Source: Actinomycetes bacterium (GTDB taxonomy: Bacteria > Actinomycetota > Coriobacteriia > Anaerosomatales > JAJZPX01). From it: a stretch of DNA of 9,354 nucleotides. Position numbers and translations under genes: made by a program. The DNA is taken from assembly GCA_021811025.1 (NCBI GenBank), contig JAJZPX010000064.1, positions 1-9,354 on the forward strand, read 5' to 3'. Each line of letters starts with the position of its first letter. Position 1 is the first letter of the stretch. Shown in pieces: positions 6,165 through 9,354 of the stretch. The notes under the pieces were generated by a model. That model ran no database searches and was not told the origin of the DNA. It saw only the letters and a list, made by a program, of their open reading frames with translations.

Positions 6165-7012
6165 TACCGCCCGCCGTAGCGGTCGGGGTGCGGGCCGAGC
6201 CGCTCTGCCCGGTCGAGATCGTCGATCGCCGCCATCTCCTCGTCCGAGAGCTCGAAGTCGAACACGTCGGCGTTCTCGGCGAGCCGCTCGCGGTGCACGG
6301 ATTTCGGGATCGTAGTGATGCCCTTCTGCAGGATCCAGCGGATCGAGACCTGCGCCGGCGTCTTGCCGTGCCGCTCGCCGATCTCGACCAGCGTCGGGAT
6401 GCCGAAGACGCGGCCTCGCATCACCGGCGCCCACGCCTGCTGCACGATCCCGCGATCGTGCAGGAACCACATCAGCTGCCGCTGCTGCAGCCCCGGATGG
6501 AACTCCACCTGGTCGACGGCCGGCGGAACGTCGGCGAACGAGAGCAGCCGCTCGAGGTGGTGAGGCAGGAAGTTGCACACGCCGATCGCGCGCGCCGCCC
6601 CGCTCTCGCGGATCTCCTGCATCGCGCGCCACGTGTCCTCCATGAGCGACGGGATCGGCCAGTGGACGAGGTACAGGTCGACGTAGTCGAGGGCGAGCTT
6701 GCGAAGGCTGGCGCGGAACGCCGCGTGGGTCGACGCGTAGCCCTGGTCGCTGTTCCACACCTTGGTCGCGACGAAGAGCTCCTCGCGCGGGATCCCGCTC
6801 GACCGGATCGCCCGGCCCACGCCGTCCTCGTTCTCGTACATCGCCGCCGTGTCGACGCCGCGGTATCCGATCTCGAGCGCCCAGGACACCTCGTGCTCGA
6901 CCTCGTAGCCCTCCCGCGACTTGTACGTCCCTACGCCGAGGCGCGGCATCGTGACGCCCTCGGCCATCTCGACGCGGTCCGCGAGCGATCGCAGCTCCAC
7001 CACGTACTGCAT
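6164..7012 (-). CDS. Aldo/keto reductase
   Basis: This is a predicted NADPH-dependent cytosolic reductase of carbonyl compounds, 282 residues long and typical for the bacterial AKR5-like group. The catalytic tetrad is complete: Asp54 and Tyr59 in GVDTAAMYENE, Lys84 in VATKVWN and His117 in DLYLVHWP. Later landmarks are AIGVCNF, the QVEFHP segment, and the cofactor-binding TTIPKSVHRERLAEN near the C-terminus. The ATG at 7012 has GGAGG eight bases upstream (bases 7021-7025). A GTG at 7021 in the same frame overlaps that ribosome site and is rejected. The gene heads a three-gene operon with the antiporter and hydrolase, and is divergent from ferritin-like paralog B across 97 bp. The physiological substrate is unknown, with reactive aldehydes a reasonable guess from the family. 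Confidence 0.93.
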   Translation of the reverse strand: MQYVVELRSLADRVEMAEGVTMPRLGVGTYKSREGYEVEHEVSWALEIGYRGVDTAAMYENEDGVGRAIRSSGIPREELFVATKVWNSDQGYASTHAAFRASLRKLALDYVDLYLVHWPIPSLMEDTWRAMQEIRESGAARAIGVCNFLPHHLERLLSFADVPPAVDQVEFHPGLQQRQLMWFLHDRGIVQQAWAPVMRGRVFGIPTLVEIGERHGKTPAQVSIRWILQKGITTIPKSVHRERLAENADVFDFELSDEEMAAIDDLDRAERLGPHPDRYGGR

Positions 7013-7109
7013 GCGTCCCACCTCCGTCCGTCAGTGTACCCGCCCGCCGTCGGCATGCCGCTGCCCCGCCTCGGGGACGAACCGACACGGCCGACGCGGG
7101 AGGTGCGCG
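7013..7109. promoter_or_regulatory. Divergent promoter region, reductase operon / paralog B
   Basis: This 97-bp spacer must carry promoters for both the minus-strand reductase operon and plus-strand ferritin-like gene B. A -10-like TACACT lies on the minus strand at 7033-7038, about 20 bases before the reductase ATG and just ahead of its GGAGG, within the motif GGTACACTG. For gene B only the ribosome site GGGAGG (7098-7103) is clear. No -35 box is convincing. Confidence 0.45.
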
Positions 7110-7586
7110 ATGGAGGAGAAGGAAGCGCTTTCGCAGCTCCGCTTCATCGAGCAGGAGCTCGCGGACGTGATGGAGGCGGTCGCGGGGCGCGTGGCGGACG
7201 AGGACGTCCGCGACGGCCTGTACCGGATCGCCGAGCAGCACTCGCAGCAGGCGCAGGAGCTGAACGAGGTCCTCGAAGGGATCGGCGGGGCGGAGCAGCA
7301 ACCGTCGCAGCCGTTCCGCGAGCACGTCGAGGCCGTCGGGCGAGGGGTGATGCACGCCCGCGACGCCGACGGGCTCTTCGGCGGCCTGGCGGACGCCGAG
7401 CGCCTCGACGTCGAGCTCCACGAGATCTCCCTCGCCGAGGGCTTCCCCGCGCCGGCGCAGGCGCTCATCGGCGAGCAGACCGGCCAGGACCGCGAGCACC
7501 TCGACTTCCTCGAGAGCCGCGCCCCGGGCATCACCTCGACCGTTCGTGGCGTCGAGTCCGTGCCGAAGCGCGGGACGGTCGAGTAG
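7110..7586 (+). CDS. Ferritin-like four-helix protein, paralog B
   Basis: This 158-residue acidic helical protein is homologous to the one at 3791-4276. The ATG at 7110 is chosen because GGGAGG lies six bases upstream and it matches the start of paralog A. The frame is open upstream but that part is antisense to the reductase. Aligned without gaps at offset two, about a third of positions are identical in helices 1-2 and in helices 3-4. Conserved candidate ligands are Glu14, Glu16, Glu42, His44, Glu97, Glu105 and His130. Helix 4 has DxxH (Asp127, His130) where paralog A has ExxH, and His49 of A is Gln47 here, so the metal site may differ. Function is unknown and a ferritin-like metal-binding role is inferred. 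It is divergent from the reductase operon and ends nine bases from the next convergent gene. Confidence 0.75.
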   Translation: MEEKEALSQLRFIEQELADVMEAVAGRVADEDVRDGLYRIAEQHSQQAQELNEVLEGIGGAEQQPSQPFREHVEAVGRGVMHARDADGLFGGLADAERLDVELHEISLAEGFPAPAQALIGEQTGQDREHLDFLESRAPGITSTVRGVESVPKRGTVE

Positions 7587-7595
7587 CGGCGAGCG

Positions 7596-7823
7596 TCACC
7601 AGCCGTAGCTGATCGGCGACGTCCAGCCGTAGCCCTCGAGAGCGTTGCGGAAGCTCTCGCGCGTGTAGCAGCCGTCCTTCCACAGCGAGGCGAGTATGCG
7701 CTTGGCGTCGGCGTCTATCTCGCGTGACGCGTCGATGCGCTGCAGGATGTCCTCGCGCGTGACGCACTCCTTCTCGTCGAACAGCGGGCTCACCACGCGC
7801 ATCACCACGTCGCGGTTTATCAT
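7596..7823 (-). CDS. Small soluble hypothetical protein, 75 residues
   Basis: I do not recognise this protein. The ATG at 7823 is preceded by GAGGAGG at five-base spacing, so translation is well supported. The sequence is mostly helical and charged. It includes VTREDILQRIDASREIDAD (21-39) and then an aromatic, glycine-rich end (residues 49-75) with Trp48, Trp67 and a final Trp75. A pair of Cys (20, 52) is present. There is no signal peptide, membrane segment or known catalytic motif. The tail ending in YGW, with several aromatic residues, hints at a folded small domain or a binding tail. It follows the gene at 7863-8192 by 39 bases on the same strand, so both are probably one transcript. Its stop lies nine bases from that of ferritin-like gene B. 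Confidence 0.7.
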   Translation of the reverse strand: MINRDVVMRVVSPLFDEKECVTREDILQRIDASREIDADAKRILASLWKDGCYTRESFRNALEGYGWTSPISYGW

Positions 7824-7862
7824 GCGGGCCTCCTCGCTTCTCTCGCCCTCGCCGCCCGTACG

Positions 7863-8192
7863 CTACGGCTGGTAGCCGCCCATCTGGTCGCCGCCCTTGG
7901 TGCGCTTCGGCGGCGCCCCATACGCGCCCGGCCGTTTCTCGCCGCTCGAGCCCGCGTCCATCCCGCCCGCCGAGCCGCCCGGCTCGTGCGGCGCCGCCAT
8001 CCGGTCGATCTCGTTGACGATCTCGTGCGGCGTCTGCGACGCCTGCGGCAGCTGCGCGAGCATGTCGAGCTCCTCGCGCGGCAGCCCCGCGTCCTTCGCG
8101 CGCCGCAGCACCTCGTTCCTCTGCACGCCGCGCTCGACCGTGAACGTGCGCTCGACCCAGTCCTCGAGCTCCCTCACCATGTCCCGCCGCAT
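7863..8192 (-). CDS. Small protein with possible DUF2795-like domain and Gly-rich tail
   Basis: This 109-residue protein starts at ATG 8192, with GGAGG six bases upstream inside AGGGAGGGG. Residues about 5-65 form a compact helical domain. The run GVQRNEVLRRAKDAGLPREE, then LAQLP and TPHEIVNEIDRM, resembles the small DUF2795 domain common in actinobacteria (Pro or Leu-rich turn, then a 'LP' and a final helix). I recall this pattern but cannot test it. Residues about 66-109 are disordered, rich in Gly, Pro, Ser and Lys (GGSAGGMDAGSSGEKRPGAYG), and end in MGGYQP. Function is unknown. It leads a probable two-gene transcript with the 75-residue gene downstream and is divergent from the membrane protein gene at 8304. 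Confidence 0.72.
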   Translation of the reverse strand: MRRDMVRELEDWVERTFTVERGVQRNEVLRRAKDAGLPREELDMLAQLPQASQTPHEIVNEIDRMAAPHEPGGSAGGMDAGSSGEKRPGAYGAPPKRTKGGDQMGGYQP

Positions 8193-8303
8193 CGAGCCCC
8201 TCCCTGAAGTCGGCTGCTGCGCTCCGTGTGTCTGTTCCCCGATGCATGCGCGGCCGGACAGGGGCATATACGGCCGAGGGAACCCGTCCGAAGGGACTCG
8301 CTC
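8193..8303. promoter_or_regulatory. Divergent spacer between small-gene pair and membrane protein
   Basis: This 111-bp spacer separates divergent genes. Its only AT-rich patch is CATATAC at 8265-8271, which could serve as a -10 element on either strand. It is flanked by GGCCG repeats. The ribosome sites are GGAGG (complement of 8199-8203) for the minus-strand gene and GAAGGGA (8290-8296) for the plus-strand gene. Confidence 0.35.
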
Positions 8304-8594
8304 ATGGGCTGCTGTGTGCTGGCCGCGTTGCTGCTGCTAAGCCCGCGGATCGCGATCATCCTGCTCTGGCTGTTCTCGAACTACCTGGTCAGGGCGTACG
8401 ACGGCATGTGGCTGCTGCCCGTCCTCGGCTTCTTCCTGCTGCCGTGGACGACGCTGGCCTACGCGTACGCGGTCAACGCCGCGCTGTGGCCGTCGGCGAC
8501 CGGCATCCTCATCGTCGTGCTCGGGGTCGTGCTCGACCTCGTCACGCACGGCGGGAGCGAGAGGAGCTACTCGCGCCGCCGCTGGTCCTACTGA
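8304..8594 (+). CDS. Small multi-pass membrane protein
   Basis: This 96-residue hydrophobic protein is probably in the cytoplasmic membrane. The ATG at 8304 has GAAGGGA seven bases upstream and gives the opening MGCCVLAALLLLSPR. An in-frame upstream extension lacks coding character. Three membrane helices are likely, at about residues 4-24, 35-57 and 61-80, followed by a basic, serine/arginine-rich tail (SYSRRRWSY). The pattern SPR.....LLWLF, then GF.LLPWTTLAYA, resembles an uncharacterised actinobacterial membrane protein family that I recognise by look only. No function is known to me. Its last seven bases overlap the stop end of the convergent glycosylase gene. Confidence 0.78.
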   Translation: MGCCVLAALLLLSPRIAIILLWLFSNYLVRAYDGMWLLPVLGFFLLPWTTLAYAYAVNAALWPSATGILIVVLGVVLDLVTHGGSERSYSRRRWSY

Positions 8595-9190
8595 CGCGCG
8601 AGACCCTCGGCGATCGCCTTCCAGAGGTACATCGAGGCCAGGCTGCGGTAGGGCCGCCACCGCTCGCCCGCCTCGGCGAGCTCCGGCGGCGTTGCGTTGC
8701 GCCCAAGCCCCAGCAGCCATCCGGCCGCGCGCTGCAGGCCGACGTCGTCGAGCGCGAGCACGTCCGGACGGCCGAGCGCGAAGACGAGGAACATCTCGGC
8801 CGACCATCGGCCGATCCCGCGCACCTGCACGAGCTCCCCGACGACCTCGTCGTCGGGGAGCGACGGGAGCCGCGCGAGGTCGAGGCGGCCGTCGAGGACG
8901 CGGGCGGCCAGGTCGCGCAGGTAGCCGATCTTGGGGCGAGAGGCGCCCGCCGCTCGCAGCTCCTCGTCGGACGCGGAGGCGAGACGCTGGGGCGTCAGCG
9001 GGCCACCGAGGTTGAGCCGCAGCCAGATGGTCGACGCCGCCTGCATCGACAGCTGCTGCCCGACGATCGAGCGGGCGAGCGCGATGAAGGGCTCGCGCGG
9101 CTGCGGCGGGTCGAGCGGGCCCAGCCGCTCGATCAGCGAGCCCAGCAGCGGGTCGTGCTCTGCGAGCTCGCGCCAGGGCGCCTCGGCCAT
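8588..9190 (-). CDS. AlkA-like DNA-3-methyladenine glycosylase (HhH-GPD)
   Basis: This base-excision repair enzyme type removes alkylated purines such as 3-methyladenine. The 200-residue form lacks the N-terminal domain of E. coli AlkA and matches the short family members. The ATG at 9190 has GGAGG at five-base spacing. The open frame to 9337 adds an Arg-rich, non-family stretch and is not used. Landmarks are IVGQQLS (42-48), the helix-hairpin-helix VRGIGRWSAEMF (123-134), and ALDDVGLQRA, in which Asp149 aligns with the catalytic Asp of AlkA (GDLGL). The final WRPYRSLASMYLW is the usual C-terminal signature. Neighbours are convergent (membrane protein) and divergent (partial gene at 9273), so it is likely transcribed alone. 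A TACACT element precedes it. Confidence 0.92.
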   Translation of the reverse strand: MAEAPWRELAEHDPLLGSLIERLGPLDPPQPREPFIALARSIVGQQLSMQAASTIWLRLNLGGPLTPQRLASASDEELRAAGASRPKIGYLRDLAARVLDGRLDLARLPSLPDDEVVGELVQVRGIGRWSAEMFLVFALGRPDVLALDDVGLQRAAGWLLGLGRNATPPELAEAGERWRPYRSLASMYLWKAIAEGLARQ

Positions 9191-9272
9191 CCTCGCCTCC
9201 TGCACTCGGCCTCTCGCAGTGTACCAGCGGCCGCGACGCGAGAGCAGGCGGGGTCGCGGGTAACCACAGCGC
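9191..9272. promoter_or_regulatory. Divergent spacer upstream of AlkA-like glycosylase gene
   Basis: This 82-bp spacer contains, on the minus strand, a -10-like TACACT at 9218-9223 within GGTACACTG, 27 bases before the glycosylase ATG. It also contains that gene's ribosome site, the complement of 9196-9200. The GTG at 9273 on the plus strand has no clear ribosome site here, and its frame is closed by TAA at 9261-9263. Confidence 0.4.
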
Positions 9273-9354
9273 GTGAAGACGGCCGAGGACACGCGGCGGC
9301 ACCGGCGCGGAAGGCGCATCGCTCTCATCGCGAGCAACGTCCTGCTCGTCGCGG
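9273..9354 (+). CDS. N-terminus of a probable membrane or secreted protein (truncated)
   Basis: An open frame starts at GTG 9273, shortly after an in-frame TAA (9261-9263), and runs off the window. The 27 visible residues begin MKTAEDTRRHRRGRRIAL and continue into a hydrophobic run (IALIASNVLLVA). Positive residues followed by a membrane helix are the classic layout of a signal sequence or signal anchor. The family cannot be identified from so little. It is divergent from the AlkA-like gene. A weak ribosome site lowers confidence in the exact start. Confidence 0.5.
   Translation, partial: MKTAEDTRRHRRGRRIALIASNVLLVA

Noticed and set aside
6165..7499. Long upstream extension of the antiporter reading frame on the minus strand
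   Set aside because: The translation here is Arg/Gly/Ala-rich with no family signal and is antisense to ferritin-like gene B and out of frame with the well-supported reductase. The antiporter proper begins at GTG 6164.
8337..9302. Long minus-strand frame across the AlkA-like gene and the small membrane protein
   Set aside because: It is a shadow frame rich in Arg, Ala and Pro. The AlkA-like frame has catalytic and HhH motifs and a proper ribosome site.
9191..9337. N-terminal extension of the AlkA-like protein to a start at 9337
   Set aside because: The added residues are Arg-rich and not family-like, and GGAGG is correctly placed before the ATG at 9190.
1..9354. CRISPR array, tRNA/rRNA genes, insertion sequence ends, tandem repeats, phage or toxin-antitoxin genes
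   Set aside because: I looked on both strands and saw no repeated spacer pattern, cloverleaf, transposase motifs or direct-repeat boundaries.

Overview
The window is very GC-rich throughout. Genes are packed closely, third codon positions are strongly G/C, and most starts are preceded by clear GGAGG-type ribosome sites. The protein types (actinobacterial-style LysR start, 'MPELPDVE' Fpg subfamily, a small 'SPR..LLWLF..LPWTTLAYA' membrane protein) suggest an actinobacterium, possibly a deep soil lineage such as Thermoleophilia. This placement is inferred from look and memory, not from a search. No rRNA, tRNA, CRISPR array, insertion sequence or phage gene is visible. It reads as ordinary chromosomal DNA with several unrecognised small genes.

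Layout. (1) 1-1080, plus strand: the end of a DinB-type protein, then a membrane-anchored proline/alanine-rich protein whose tail runs 116 bp antisense into the next gene. (2) 965-1759, minus strand: an Fpg/Nei DNA glycosylase with an unusual zinc finger, divergent from a UlaG/NAPE-PLD-like metallo-hydrolase that starts at TTG 1825. (3) 2521-2808: a strong GC hairpin, then a previously uncalled 35-codon membrane ORF on the minus strand, then an AT-richer spacer before a LysR regulator (2809-3732). (4) 3791-4276: a ferritin-like helical protein (paralog A). (5) 4273-7012, minus strand: a tightly coupled three-gene operon in the order aldo/keto reductase, CaCA cation/Ca2+ antiporter, membrane-anchored alpha/beta hydrolase. 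(6) 7110-7586: paralog B of the ferritin-like protein. (7) 7596-8192, minus strand: two small soluble unknown genes. (8) 8304-8594: a small three-helix membrane protein. (9) 8588-9190, minus strand: an AlkA-like glycosylase. (10) 9273 to the window end: the first codons of a probable membrane or secreted protein.

How the parts may work together. The most interesting structure is the pair of homologous ferritin-like proteins bracketing the reductase-antiporter-hydrolase operon. They align without gaps at a constant offset of two residues and keep the acidic and His positions expected of a metal-binding four-helix bundle. One copy shares a divergent promoter region with the operon, and the other ends head-on against it, sharing the tetranucleotide CTAG as both stop codons. 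With two base-excision glycosylases nearby, a theme of metal handling, oxidative or aldehyde stress and DNA repair is plausible. It remains inference from gene content.
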